From NCBI GenBank assembly GCA_964638715.1, contig CAZWZF010000006.1, positions 62,001 to 126,000 on the forward strand: a stretch of DNA of 64,000 bases. The letters run 5' to 3'. Numbering within the stretch: position 1 is the first letter of the stretch; each line of letters opens with the position of its first letter. This document shows positions 18,138 to 27,080 of this stretch, piece after piece. The notes below the pieces were generated by a model, which did no database searches, was not told the origin of the DNA, and saw nothing but the letters and a program-made list of their open reading frames with translations. Source of the DNA: JBAXQQ01 sp037131695. GTDB taxonomy: Bacteria; Armatimonadota; Hebobacteria; CAIYQO01. Both the position numbers and the translations under genes were made by a program.

Positions 18138-19058
18138 TATTCAGGAATCACCGCTGGCGTGATAACAGAAAGCAAAACCGGCAGATAGGCGTTCATTGGC
18201 AAAATCATCATCGACGCCAGCGGTGACGGCGATATCGCGGCAAAGACCGGCGCGCCATTCACCAAGGGCAGACCGCAGGATAATAAAATGCAGCCGATGA
18301 CGCTGATGTTTAAGGTCGGCGGCGTTGATACCACGCAATTTTCATTTCCCGGCGGTTTTGAGGATTCTACCGATGTGCCGGTTGGCAACCTGCAGCAAAT
18401 CGCCCGTAGGGAAATACCGCATCCCGCCGGTCATGTATTGCTGTATCACTCGACATTGCCAGGCGTGGTAACTATTAACATGACGAATTGTATAAACGTT
18501 GATGGCACCAGTGCCGAGGATTTAACGAAGGCTGACCTTACCTGCCGACGGCAAATGGAATATATCGTCGCGTTCCTGCGTAAAAATGCCCCTGGATTTG
18601 AAAATTGCTACATCATATCATCCGCATCGCAAATCGGTGTTCGTGAAACCCGGCATTTTCATGGCGAATATACCCTTACCGAAGATGACATCAATGAAGC
18701 AATACTTTTTGATGACTGGGCAGTAACCAAGGCGCATTTCAATTTTGATATTCACAACATCGACGGCGCCGGTCTGGACAAAGATGGTGCCCAGCGCCAT
18801 TTCCGTCAGCAAAATGGCTATTCCATACCATATCGCTGCCTGCTGCCATTGCAGGTAGAAGGACTGCTGCTGGCTGGCCGCAACATCAGCGGAACCCACA
18901 AGGCTCACTCAAACTTCCGCGTTATGCCGATATGCGCCAACATGGGCCAGGCCGCCGGCATCGCCGCCGCGTTATGTGTGAAGAAAGATGTATTACCCCG
19001 GCAATTGGATGTGAAAGATTTGCAGGCGGTGTTGATGGTAAATGGGGTTACAACGTAG
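18138..19058 (+). pseudogene. FAD-dependent oxidoreductase, 5'-truncated and with an in-frame stop
   Basis: The frame from 18138 reads AGVITESKTGR, then a TAG stop at 18186-18188, then continues in the same frame with AFIGKIIIDASGDGDIAAKTGAP and about 290 more residues. This is the second half of the FAD-dependent oxidoreductase family: the conserved VIDASGDGD-type motif, then near the end LLAGRNISGTHKAHSNFRVMP and GQAAGIAAALC. The N-terminal nucleotide-binding half (GxGxxG) is absent; its place is taken by the tRNA-Leu terminator. A shortened protein could start at the ATG at 18288 but would lack the FAD-binding core. The truncation right behind a tRNA may mark a past deletion or insertion. 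Confidence 0.85.
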
Positions 19059-19118
19059 TTGCAGAAGGTTTTTTTCAATATATATAACCAATGTGGGTTT
19101 TACCCACAACCCATTATA

Positions 19119-19198
19119 ATTCACCACAAAAGAACTCAAAGACCACAAAAGAAGATTATAAAAAATCTTTGTGTTTTTTGTGTTCCTTTGCGGTGAAT
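19119..19198. repeat. CACAAAG-type inverted-repeat element, copy A
   Basis: The arms ATTCACCACAAAAGAAC and GTTCCTTTGCGGTGAAT pair imperfectly and the inside carries ACCACAAAAGAAG and CTTTGTGTTTTTTGTG. A related element lies at 53718-53800. Confidence 0.75.
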
Positions 19199-19277
19199 AC
19201 CAGCCAATTATATTAATTTATAAATTACTTGTTATATCTCAACGTTGTTAATATATAAGGTCTTAAAACTTAAAAGC

Positions 19278-19307
19278 ATAGGGAACGCCGTTACCGGTAT
19301 TCCCTAT
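19278..19307 (-). terminator. Hairpin behind the GH-A-like gene
   Basis: ATAGGGAA and TTCCCTAT pair across a loop containing ACCGGTAACGG. It lies about 40 bases beyond the stop of the minus-strand gene; only a short T-rich stretch follows, so termination is likely rather than certain. Confidence 0.55.
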
Positions 19308-19345
19308 ACAATAATAAAGACGCTATCTGAGACAGTATGAAGGTT

Positions 19346-22300
19346 TTACTTCTCTATTCCAAACTCGGTCTGGCAAGGCAGAGCCTGCATCCAGGTGGGG
19401 GGCATTGAACCCATATTGCGCCAGTAATCGAATACTCCAGCGCTTTCTGCCCAACTAAGGCAGTTGGAGGAACCGAGGTGTTCGCTGTTGTACAGACGGA
19501 ATGCGAAACGGCATTTTCCGGCGGTTGGATTAAACAATTTCAATTCCGTTCGCGGAATAGCGATTTCGTACAGAGTTAACTTCGCGTCTTCGTTGCGGGT
19601 GATTTTTATTTTACCATCTTTCAGCGGCCCCATATTCGGGACATCTTCGGTCTGGTAGCCATTGCGGCGTTCGGTGTTATCACCCCACAGGCGTATTAAC
19701 TGGTCGCCTTCTGTCGATGTATGTGCGACATAGCAATAATCGGTATCGTAAAACATGCCTTTCCATGCCCAGGGGTCATCCATTTGACGGCCATATCCCG
19801 GTACGTGGTCGCAGAATCCAAAGGAGAATTGGAATACATCGCCGCAATTAATAACATAATTCAATCCACCCGGCATACCTTCTTTATATGGCAATTCTAT
19901 TTTTGTTTCACCGCGTCCTTTAATAACCGGCTGCCCGGCGCTGCATTTAAAGCTGTCTTCATTCACCGCAGTGGCAAGGTAAACATTCTTATCGTCATAC
20001 GCGGTATATACCCGTGCCACAATGCGCTGGTTTGCGGCTGTTCCAGTGGGTTTTTCCATTCCCGGGTTCAACAGGTATTGGGTCAGATCAAAGCCCCTTG
20101 CAATAACGCTGCTGTCCAAAATTACCGGAGTAATTCCCTTCCAGCTATCCAGTGTCCCATCCATTTTTATAGTTCGCTTATTAAAACTTGCCGCCTGAAT
20201 AAGCTGGGTTGCTGTAACTATTGTTAATTTTCGTGCCTGCACAGATGCCAATTGCGGAGTTTTTGTTGCAACTACGGTTGCGGTTTCTGCTGTCAGTGTA
20301 ATGCCGTATTGGTTATTCGCTGACAACTCAACTCCCGGCCAGGCTACTGCAACATCAGCTAATTTGCCGGAATCTATGACAAATGGTGTTGTACCGGCAT
20401 CTTTACCGCCAATTTTAAGAATCAGGCTGCCTGAAATGTCCGTATTCATCTGGTTTTCAATGCGGACAGTCAATGTCTGCGGCAAATTGGCTGGCTGTGC
20501 CAGTGACTGCGCATACATATTCACCGGAGTAATTTTATCAATACCAGCACCAGCGATCTGCTGGCGTAATTCAACTACGCTTAATTTATCTGAAGTGATA
20601 TAAACCGGACTTGCGGTTAATGGTACAGTCAGGGTCGCGCCTTTCGGCAGAATTTCACGACCGGAAATATCGAATGCACGTAAATCCGGAGCGCGGGTAA
20701 TGGTAATAGTGCCGGTCTGGTCAAGGTTGTTTACGCTGTTTCCGGTAAGGCTCCATAACACTGCGACTTTGGTGATGTCGCCAGCGCGATCTTCTGGTAT
20801 TGGCACCGACCAGCGAACTGATAATTCGTCAGCCCGCGGCAATGCTTTAACTTCCGGGGTTACCTGCGATGGATTGGCAAAAATCGCGCCGGTGATCAAT
20901 TCATGAGCCGGCCATATCTCTGCCACGATGGGACGGTCTTCCAGCATACTTGTCATAGTGGCATATGCGACATTCGGTTTTGTCCAGTCTGCGCCATAAC
21001 CGATTCCCCATTGCGCGTTTCCCTGATAACCACCGCATAATGCCTGGCGTACATTGTAAGCAACTATTTTATTGGCATTTTCCAGGTTATTCTGAACAAG
21101 CGGAGTTAACGCGTTTATTGCGCTTATTTGTGCTGCCAATGCAGTTTTTTGAGCGGTTAAGGGCTGGCGTGCCGCGGCATTTTCCGGGGTATCGGGCAAT
21201 GCTGCCAGTTTTGTGTCGACGTCCTTCATTTGCGCGGTGGCATCGGTCAATGCTGCCGGCGGTGGGGTGCGGTATTCGGTGCCGCCTTCGGTAAGGTAAT
21301 ATTTTTTCAATCCCATTCGCTTTGTCACCAGCATGCCGTAATCCTGCGAGCGGAATTGGTCTGCTTCGCGCCAGCTTGCCTGCCCGGTTCCCCAACCATA
21401 CGGATGATGGGTGGTGCCGACAATCAGGTTTTTCCAGCTTGATTTATCAGGTTCAATATTATCTTCGGTGAACATGGAACTGTTGCCGGCGATAATATTC
21501 AGTTTCGGATTTATCTTAAGTGCCATTTTGCACCATTGTGTCTGAAGTTTGCGATAATTGCCCGGGGTGTCGCACCAAGTCCACCCAAATATCCACGGCT
21601 CGTTCCAGAATTCATAAGTATCTATTTCAGGATAATGTTTGATTATCTCTGCCCAGGTATTAACAAATTCATCATTATCACGCGGCGGGCCATGCATGCC
21701 GGTTTTTTTAGCGTTTTCTGTTTTAGCGTCACCACTCAGCGCATATCCTGCAATTGGCAAAACCCACACGCCGTGTGCCTTGCTGGCTTTAAAAGCGGCA
21801 TCATTGCGGGTGAAATTCAATGGCTGCGCCTCGCCTGTAGCTGGTTTGCTTGCCCATAATCTGTCAGGATTGGCAATATCAGGCTGGAAATGCGCCCTCT
21901 GAACCTTCATGCCAACAGCTTGCAGCATTTCTAATTCCGCATCAGATCGCAATCCGGAGGTGTTTGACGCAAAGAAAGAATCTTTGCGAATGCCGGGATG
22001 CGATGGAGGAATGATGCCGACATCTGTCATTAATTTCTTCACCACATCACCTTCAGTTATGATGACGTTGATGCGGAAATATCCCATTTGTTCTATTGTA
22101 ACATCCTGGGTAACCGGCTTTTTATCGGTTCCGACGGTGAAGGTAAATGCTTTGTCCCAGTTGGCAACTGGATGGTCGAAAATATCGGTAGCCTTGCATG
22201 AAACCGTCAAAATGTGTGCTAATCCGTCAGTGCTTTGCGCGGTTAATCGCAAAACCACCGGTTCAAACTCTTGTCCGCGTACCGGCAGCGAGCGGTTAAA

Positions 22301-22462
22301 CATCCTGAAAGCGCCGCCAACCGGTGCAAACTTCGCCTGCCATCCAGCAGTTGATTGCGCCTGCAGCGGCGCAGTACAGCAAACAATGGCAAGGCAGCAG
22401 AGCAAAATATGCCCAAGGTAAGGTGTGCGGCCAACATACCCGATGAGATGATCGAAAAACAT
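19346..22462 (-). CDS. Secreted GH-A-clan-like glycoside hydrolase with CBM9-like C-terminus
   Basis: 1038 residues with a signal peptide ending about LQAQ (residue 36). About 45-160 is an Ig-like domain; about 165-560 is a TIM-barrel-like region with the clan GH-A pattern: acid/base candidate Glu288 in YEFWNEPW and nucleophile candidate Glu392 in YYLTEGGTEY, plus GTTHHPYGWG between them. Residues about 400-460 form an alanine-rich helical insert (DATAQMKDVDTKLAALPDT). Beta domains follow, then a C-terminal CBM9/DOMON-like module (KMDGTLDSWKGITP) to the end. The family might be near GH39; substrate unknown. It is a distant paralogue of the gene at 53945, which has the same order of parts. Confidence 0.8.
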   Translation of the reverse strand: MFFDHLIGYVGRTPYLGHILLCCLAIVCCTAPLQAQSTAGWQAKFAPVGGAFRMFNRSLPVRGQEFEPVVLRLTAQSTDGLAHILTVSCKATDIFDHPVANWDKAFTFTVGTDKKPVTQDVTIEQMGYFRINVIITEGDVVKKLMTDVGIIPPSHPGIRKDSFFASNTSGLRSDAELEMLQAVGMKVQRAHFQPDIANPDRLWASKPATGEAQPLNFTRNDAAFKASKAHGVWVLPIAGYALSGDAKTENAKKTGMHGPPRDNDEFVNTWAEIIKHYPEIDTYEFWNEPWIFGWTWCDTPGNYRKLQTQWCKMALKINPKLNIIAGNSSMFTEDNIEPDKSSWKNLIVGTTHHPYGWGTGQASWREADQFRSQDYGMLVTKRMGLKKYYLTEGGTEYRTPPPAALTDATAQMKDVDTKLAALPDTPENAAARQPLTAQKTALAAQISAINALTPLVQNNLENANKIVAYNVRQALCGGYQGNAQWGIGYGADWTKPNVAYATMTSMLEDRPIVAEIWPAHELITGAIFANPSQVTPEVKALPRADELSVRWSVPIPEDRAGDITKVAVLWSLTGNSVNNLDQTGTITITRAPDLRAFDISGREILPKGATLTVPLTASPVYITSDKLSVVELRQQIAGAGIDKITPVNMYAQSLAQPANLPQTLTVRIENQMNTDISGSLILKIGGKDAGTTPFVIDSGKLADVAVAWPGVELSANNQYGITLTAETATVVATKTPQLASVQARKLTIVTATQLIQAASFNKRTIKMDGTLDSWKGITPVILDSSVIARGFDLTQYLLNPGMEKPTGTAANQRIVARVYTAYDDKNVYLATAVNEDSFKCSAGQPVIKGRGETKIELPYKEGMPGGLNYVINCGDVFQFSFGFCDHVPGYGRQMDDPWAWKGMFYDTDYCYVAHTSTEGDQLIRLWGDNTERRNGYQTEDVPNMGPLKDGKIKITRNEDAKLTLYEIAIPRTELKLFNPTAGKCRFAFRLYNSEHLGSSNCLSWAESAGVFDYWRNMGSMPPTWMQALPCQTEFGIEK

Positions 22463-22608
22463 GTTTATTCTCCTACAATAATGTCACATGGAACGGGGAG
22501 AAAATGCAATGTGACTACTTGATACGATTGTATTTATATTAATACAGTTTGTCAATGATTACAAGAGATTTTTTACATCGATTTTCAGGATTAATGAGGA
22601 TTATATTC

Positions 22609-22739
22609 AGGTTCTTGTAAAACCTGATATTTCATTATTTTACATTGAAATTTTGATTATAAATCAGGGACTGACACCGAGTGGCGAAGCCAGGAAGGTG
22701 TCTGTCCCATCGGGGTATCGCAAGGTTTTGCAATTGCCT
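22609..22739 (+). mobile_element. MITE-like element, copy 4 (REP core 22667-22708)
   Basis: About 131 bp with end repeats AGGTTCTTGTAAAACC and GGTTTTGCAATTGCCT and the palindrome GGGACTGACACC...GGTGTCTGTCCC. It lacks the C-rich stem of copies 1 and 2. The inner flank ATTGAAATTTTG..TATAAATCA is shared with copy 3. Confidence 0.82.
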
Positions 22740-22789
22740 GATATTAATTATAAATATTTTATAAAATTCCAGACTTTTTCATGAAATTA

Positions 22790-22818
22790 TTGACATATAT
22801 CAACATTAGCAATAAGAT
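22790..22818 (+). promoter_or_regulatory. Promoter of the prepilin/LamG gene
   Basis: TTGACA (22790-22795) and TAAGAT (22813-22818) with a 17-bp spacer, followed by the ribosome site AAAGGAGATAAG just before the ATG at 22861. Confidence 0.75.
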
Positions 22819-22860
22819 TAACATTATATTTAAAAATGCTTTAATAAAAGGAGATAAGTA

Positions 22861-24066
22861 ATGTATAGACAATCGTTTAAAAAAGGCTTTACTCTTATCG
22901 AATTGTTAGTAGTAATTGCCATTATTGCCATCCTCGCCGCTATTCTTTTTCCGGTATTTGCCCGCGCCCGCGAAAAAGCACGTCAAACTACCTGCACCAG
23001 CAATCAACGGCAGATAGCAGCATTAATCCAGATGTATGCGCAAGACCATGAAGAGACATTGCCGGCAACCATTTCAGTTTGGCAGGATATCAAAGTCGAT
23101 CCCGCTGTATTGGTTTGTCCGACCAAAGGCAAGGCTGTCCCCAACGGTTATGATTATAATGATGCTATCGGTGGGACATCACTTGGCGCAACGCCAGACC
23201 CAACCTCAGTATTCCTGTCAGAAGATGGCAATCCAAACACTACTTACAATTCTAATGTTGCCATCAGCCAGGATGAAACCGATTTTCGCCACAGCGGGCT
23301 GGTTATTTACTCATGCATGGACGGACATGTCGAAGCGAAGAAATACTCGCCATACGCCGTAACAATACCAATGACCGGGCTGGAGATATGGTACAAGGCT
23401 GATGCCGGAGTAACAGTAACCGGCAGCAATGTTACCGGATGGGCAGACCAGAGCAGCAAAAAGAATAACGCCACCGTAGGCGCGGGCATCATGACCACGG
23501 CAACATATAACGGCAATTCGTATATCGATTTTACCGACGGGTGTGTGCCGGTTGTCGGGGGATTTTATCCGACTAACTATCTTAAATTCACCAGGTTAAC
23601 CACCATTCGCTCCGTCTTATTCGTTTATTATGACAACATGCCAAGCGGCATATATTATACAGGAATGATACTTGGCGACGCTACCGCCTACGATTTTTGC
23701 GGCGACCGCGGTTGGAATGGCTCATCTATACTCAATCAATATACCAATCCTTCTTTGCGGGAAGGAACTGTGCGTAAAAATGGTGTGGCAATGGCGCATA
23801 CAGCTTTAGGATTTCCAACAACTCCCGCTGTGATATCTCTGGTATCTGTACCGTCAGCAACGATTAACATCCCTGCTGGGTATTACCCGTCACCCAATAC
23901 CACTGGCAACCTGACCGCGTCGACAATCGGTTATGATCGCAATTATGCATCTTCGCTCTATGGCCGACTGGGTGAACTCATCATCTACTCGCAACCACTG
24001 ATTCCAGGCGACATAAAAACAATAGAGAAATACCTGGGAAAGAAGTATGGGATTACGCTGCCGTAG
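22861..24066 (+). CDS. Type IV pilin-like protein fused to a LamG-like domain
   Basis: 401 residues. The N-terminus carries a prepilin site, KKGFTLIELLVVIAIIAILA, with Gly before Phe and Glu at mature position 5, followed by the FPVFARAREKARQT stretch. Residues about 40-165 keep the pseudopilin layout seen in DUF1559-like proteins (CTSNQRQIAALIQMYAQDHE, later DFRHSG and CMDGHVEAKK). At about 170 a concanavalin/LamG-like domain begins (GLEIWYKADAGV) and ends with GRLGELIIYSQPLIPGD. A prepilin peptidase would remove the leader. The fusion suggests a glycan-binding minor pilin or pseudopilin on the surface. No pilus assembly genes are adjacent. Confidence 0.85.
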   Translation: MYRQSFKKGFTLIELLVVIAIIAILAAILFPVFARAREKARQTTCTSNQRQIAALIQMYAQDHEETLPATISVWQDIKVDPAVLVCPTKGKAVPNGYDYNDAIGGTSLGATPDPTSVFLSEDGNPNTTYNSNVAISQDETDFRHSGLVIYSCMDGHVEAKKYSPYAVTIPMTGLEIWYKADAGVTVTGSNVTGWADQSSKKNNATVGAGIMTTATYNGNSYIDFTDGCVPVVGGFYPTNYLKFTRLTTIRSVLFVYYDNMPSGIYYTGMILGDATAYDFCGDRGWNGSSILNQYTNPSLREGTVRKNGVAMAHTALGFPTTPAVISLVSVPSATINIPAGYYPSPNTTGNLTASTIGYDRNYASSLYGRLGELIIYSQPLIPGDIKTIEKYLGKKYGITLP

Positions 24067-24484
24067 TGTGAAAGACTAATGAAAGTTATGAAAAGAATGA
24101 GATGAATGGGAAGTATGAATATTTTACCATAATTCCCATATCTCCCATTCTTCCCATTAAATTTTAATAAAATTTCCTACCACTGGAGGATGGGGAGCTG
24201 TCCTCAGCTCCCACGACAGCGTCTTTTAATAAAAACGAATCGAAACACAACACTACCTGAGAAATCTATCGCTACTTCGCTTTATTACATCATTATTCCG
24301 GTTCATCGCGGGAGCCGGAGCAGACAAAATCATACATGTCGGCACACCGAGAGGTGGTCAAAGCGTCCCGCTCGGAAAAAGGATGAACCGAGAATAAATT
24401 TCAGTGTTTATCATCTTCCTGCGCAGCCAGCGTCACCGGGACGGTGACGCCACGTTCAACTGCCCATCCATGTTAATTAAATCT
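24067..24484. other. Spacer with several palindromes, no gene
   Basis: This 418-bp stretch holds a hairpin GGGGAGCTGTCCTCAGCTCCC near 24192, paired GAATGGGA/TCCCATTC tracts at 24100-24160, and the inverted copy of the 24-bp palindrome at 24431-24454. An 85-codon open frame at 24190 has no family signal and crosses the palindromes, so I do not call it. Confidence 0.6.
24431..24454. repeat. 24-bp palindromic repeat, copy B (inverted)
   Basis: The exact reverse complement of the 24 bases at 13334-13357. Confidence 0.8.
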
Positions 24485-25369
24485 TCACTTCACCAGCAAA
24501 AACTTCACTCTGTTATCGCGCATTATCACGCATACTGGCTTGCCTATTACATCGGTTAGCGGTACGCTGCCCCAGCGGTGGCTGTCGAGGCTTACCGGGC
24601 GGTTGTCGCCGAGGACGAAAATTTGGTTAGGGGGGACAATGTATTCCCAGTCTCGTACATCTTTTAATATTTTACTGTATGCCCGCTGTTCTATCGGGGT
24701 CAGATAGGACGTGTCTTCGTATGGCGAGGGTGGAAAAGTGTAGTCCATCTTCAGGCCGCGGAGATACGGCTCAGTTATACTGTCGCCATTTATGACCACT
24801 CCCTCGTTTGGGCTTATCTTAATATGGTCGCCGGGCAACCCTATTACCCGTTTGACGAACTCTACCGGCTTGGCGGGGTCGTAAATCTCGCTGTTTAACA
24901 TCAAGGCGAGTTGAGGGGCGTGAAAAATTACCATTTCGCCGCGATGCGGCAGGCGTAAATTGTAGTTGTATTTCGTCACCAGCACGCGGTCACCCTCGCG
25001 CAACGTGGGATACATGCTTTTAGACGGAATGAAAAAAGGTTCGACTATGAATGGCTGAATAATAAGGAAAACCAAAGCGATGGCGATGGCGGCGGCGTCG
25101 AGAAAATCAATGATATATCCCCGGCATCCTCGCGGCTGCACAATCTCCGACGGTCCGGCATACGTCATATCAGTATCCGCCGGCAAGTCGTAATCCAAAG
25201 CTGGCGCGACAATATCCGCGCTCCCACAATCACCATCGCCATCCTCGGCAATAAAATAACTCTTTTTTACCTCAACCTTCTTGTGGTAGGATAAAATCAA
25301 CCTTATACTGACTAACAGCAGGATGAGAATAGCAAAAAATACCGGTTTGTCTACAAATTCAAAAAGCAC
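24485..25369 (-). CDS. lepB: Signal peptidase I
   Basis: 294 residues. It cleaves Sec-type signal peptides at the outer face of the inner membrane. An N-terminal membrane segment (about 9-27) is followed by a long acidic cytoplasmic loop (about 35-85), a second membrane segment (about 91-107), then the catalytic Ser118 in PSKSM and Lys173 in FVKRVIGLPGD. The later motif VLGDNRPVSLDSHRWG is diagnostic. The start is a GTG at 25369 with no clear ribosome site. It would process the many exported proteins of this window. Confidence 0.93.
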   Translation of the reverse strand: MLFEFVDKPVFFAILILLLVSIRLILSYHKKVEVKKSYFIAEDGDGDCGSADIVAPALDYDLPADTDMTYAGPSEIVQPRGCRGYIIDFLDAAAIAIALVFLIIQPFIVEPFFIPSKSMYPTLREGDRVLVTKYNYNLRLPHRGEMVIFHAPQLALMLNSEIYDPAKPVEFVKRVIGLPGDHIKISPNEGVVINGDSITEPYLRGLKMDYTFPPSPYEDTSYLTPIEQRAYSKILKDVRDWEYIVPPNQIFVLGDNRPVSLDSHRWGSVPLTDVIGKPVCVIMRDNRVKFLLVK

Positions 25370-25424
25370 ACCAAGAGGTTACCATTTTACTTGATGAACG
25401 GCAAGAAAACGACATATTGACGCA

Positions 25425-25622
25425 TCAAAATTGCATCAATCCACCATCAAGACGGACCCAAAAAACCTTCATGAGGTCAATAAAACCACCCACACCATTA
25501 TCATTCAACTTGCGAATCTCACCCCGCAGCATTTCTTCAGTAACATCTTCCCGCACCCAAAACAACAGATTCAAACAACTGGGAACCGTAACCTCACCCG
25601 TAATAGCCTGCATACCGCTCAT
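25425..25622 (-). pseudogene. Short fragment resembling the N-terminus of a glycoside hydrolase
   Basis: 65 residues from an ATG at 25622 with an excellent ribosome site (AGAGGTGA, eight bases upstream). The middle, LFWVREDVTEEMLRGEIRKL then NDNGVGGFI, resembles the opening barrel segment of some large glycoside hydrolases (type FW.W.GDITEE..R.QL..M...GVGGF). The frame ends soon after, 55 bases before lepB. It may be the remnant of a large hydrolase gene or a small independent protein; the first is favoured only weakly. Confidence 0.4.
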
Positions 25623-25679
25623 AACAATCACCTCTGTTAGGGTGAATTATAGCAATATGTCAGCAAAAATGCATACCAA

Positions 25680-25717
25680 AATTGTCAATCGTCAATTGTC
25701 AATTGTCAATTGTCAAT
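25680..25717. repeat. GTCAATT heptameric tandem repeat
   Basis: About five GTCAATT/GTCAATC units in a row, just before the rhaI promoter. Confidence 0.85.
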
Positions 25718-25733
25718 TTTTCCTCGCTTCCCC

Positions 25734-25761
25734 TTGACTTTTAACCTCATACTGATATACA
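25734..25761 (+). promoter_or_regulatory. Promoter of the rhamnose operon
   Basis: TTGACT (25734-25739) and TATACA (25756-25761) with a 16-bp spacer. GGGAGG lies before the ATG at 25808. No operator could be recognised. Confidence 0.65.
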
Positions 25762-25807
25762 TTACCATTCGGGACAGTTACTTATTCCTTTTGGGAGGCT
25801 GCACTTA

Positions 25808-27007
25808 ATGTCATCATCAAATAATTTAGGCTATGCCGCGCTGGCGGAATATCTGCGGGGACGTGGATTAAACCCTGATTGCATTCGCGTGGCGGTACAG
25901 TCGCTGGCTATAGAAACCCCGGCATGGGGATATGGTGATGGCGGAACACGGTTTAAAAAGTTTCATAACGCGGCGGCGGCACGAACATCGCGCGAGCGTA
26001 TTGCCGATGCGGGTCTGACCCATCGTCTGACCGGCGCATGCCCGACGGTAGCATTGCATATACCCTGGGACAAGGTGGATGACTGGGATGAATTCGCAAC
26101 TTATGCCAATACCCAGGGAGTAAAGCTGGGAGCGATAAACCCGAACCTGTTTCAGGATGAAGATTATATGCTGGGCAGCCTATGCAACCCTTCAAAAGCA
26201 ATCCGCCAGAAAGCGGTTGACCATGTGAAGGAATGTATCGACATAGCAGTGGCAGCAAAGGTAAATGAAGTCAGCCTGTGGTTGGCAGACGGGACAAATT
26301 ACCCGGGACAGGATAACATCGCCGAACGCCGGTTGCGGTTGCTGGAAACCTTGCAGGAATGTTATGCCCACATGCCGGCGAATATGACTTTGCTGGTGGA
26401 ATACAAATTTTTCGAGCCGGCTTTTTATCATACTGACCTGGCGGATTGGGGTGCGTCGCTGACCACCTGTCAGGCGTTAGGCCCGCAGGCAAAGGTGCTG
26501 GTTGATACCGGACATCATGCACAGGGAACCAATATTGAATATATCGTGTCGTGGCTCATCGCACTGGGACGATTAGGCGGTTTCCATTTTAATTGCCGCA
26601 AATATGCCGATGACGATTTAATCGTCGCCAGCAGCAACCCGTTTGAACTGTTCATGATATTCCATGAACTAATCAACGGTGGTACCAACGGCCGCGCAGC
26701 GGAAACGGCATATATGCTGGATCAGAGCCATAACATTGAAAACAAAATTGAAGCGATGATAATGTCCATCATGAATGTGCAAATGGCTTACGCAAAGGCA
26801 ATGTGCATTAATCGCAACACATTGGCAGAACTGCAGGCTGCCGGTGATGTGCTGGGTGCGCACCGCATGATACACGAAGCATTCGAGACAGATGTCCGTC
26901 CGCTGCTTGCGATAATGCGCGAAGAAGCCGGACTGCCAATTGACCCGCTGAAAGCATTCCGCGAAGGCGGATTTGCAACGCGGATGGCACATGAACGCAG
27001 TAAGTAA
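25808..27007 (+). CDS. rhaI: L-rhamnose isomerase, RhaI type
   Basis: 399 residues, a single TIM barrel of the xylose-isomerase-like fold. It converts L-rhamnose to L-rhamnulose in the cytoplasm. Family motifs include IETPAWGYGDGGTRF near the N-terminus, LVEYKFFEPAFYHTD, VLVDTGHHAQGTN and FHFNCRKYADDDL, which provide acidic and histidine metal ligands. This is the Pseudomonas stutzeri/RhaI kind, distinct from E. coli RhaA. The ATG has GGGAGG upstream. The next gene, 74 bases on, is the kinase of the next step, which strongly supports rhamnose as the substrate. No rhamnulose-1-phosphate aldolase is in the window. Confidence 0.92.
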   Translation: MSSSNNLGYAALAEYLRGRGLNPDCIRVAVQSLAIETPAWGYGDGGTRFKKFHNAAAARTSRERIADAGLTHRLTGACPTVALHIPWDKVDDWDEFATYANTQGVKLGAINPNLFQDEDYMLGSLCNPSKAIRQKAVDHVKECIDIAVAAKVNEVSLWLADGTNYPGQDNIAERRLRLLETLQECYAHMPANMTLLVEYKFFEPAFYHTDLADWGASLTTCQALGPQAKVLVDTGHHAQGTNIEYIVSWLIALGRLGGFHFNCRKYADDDLIVASSNPFELFMIFHELINGGTNGRAAETAYMLDQSHNIENKIEAMIMSIMNVQMAYAKAMCINRNTLAELQAAGDVLGAHRMIHEAFETDVRPLLAIMREEAGLPIDPLKAFREGGFATRMAHERSK

Positions 27008-27080
27008 AAGTGACTATTTCTTGATTTTTAAGGTATAATTTTAAAGTAATAGCAAGTAATAATTCACAAGGTGAAATGAA

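Noticed and set aside
24190..24447. 85-codon plus-strand open frame between the prepilin gene and lepB
   Set aside because: No ribosome site or family signal; it runs across two palindromes that are repeated elsewhere in non-coding DNA.
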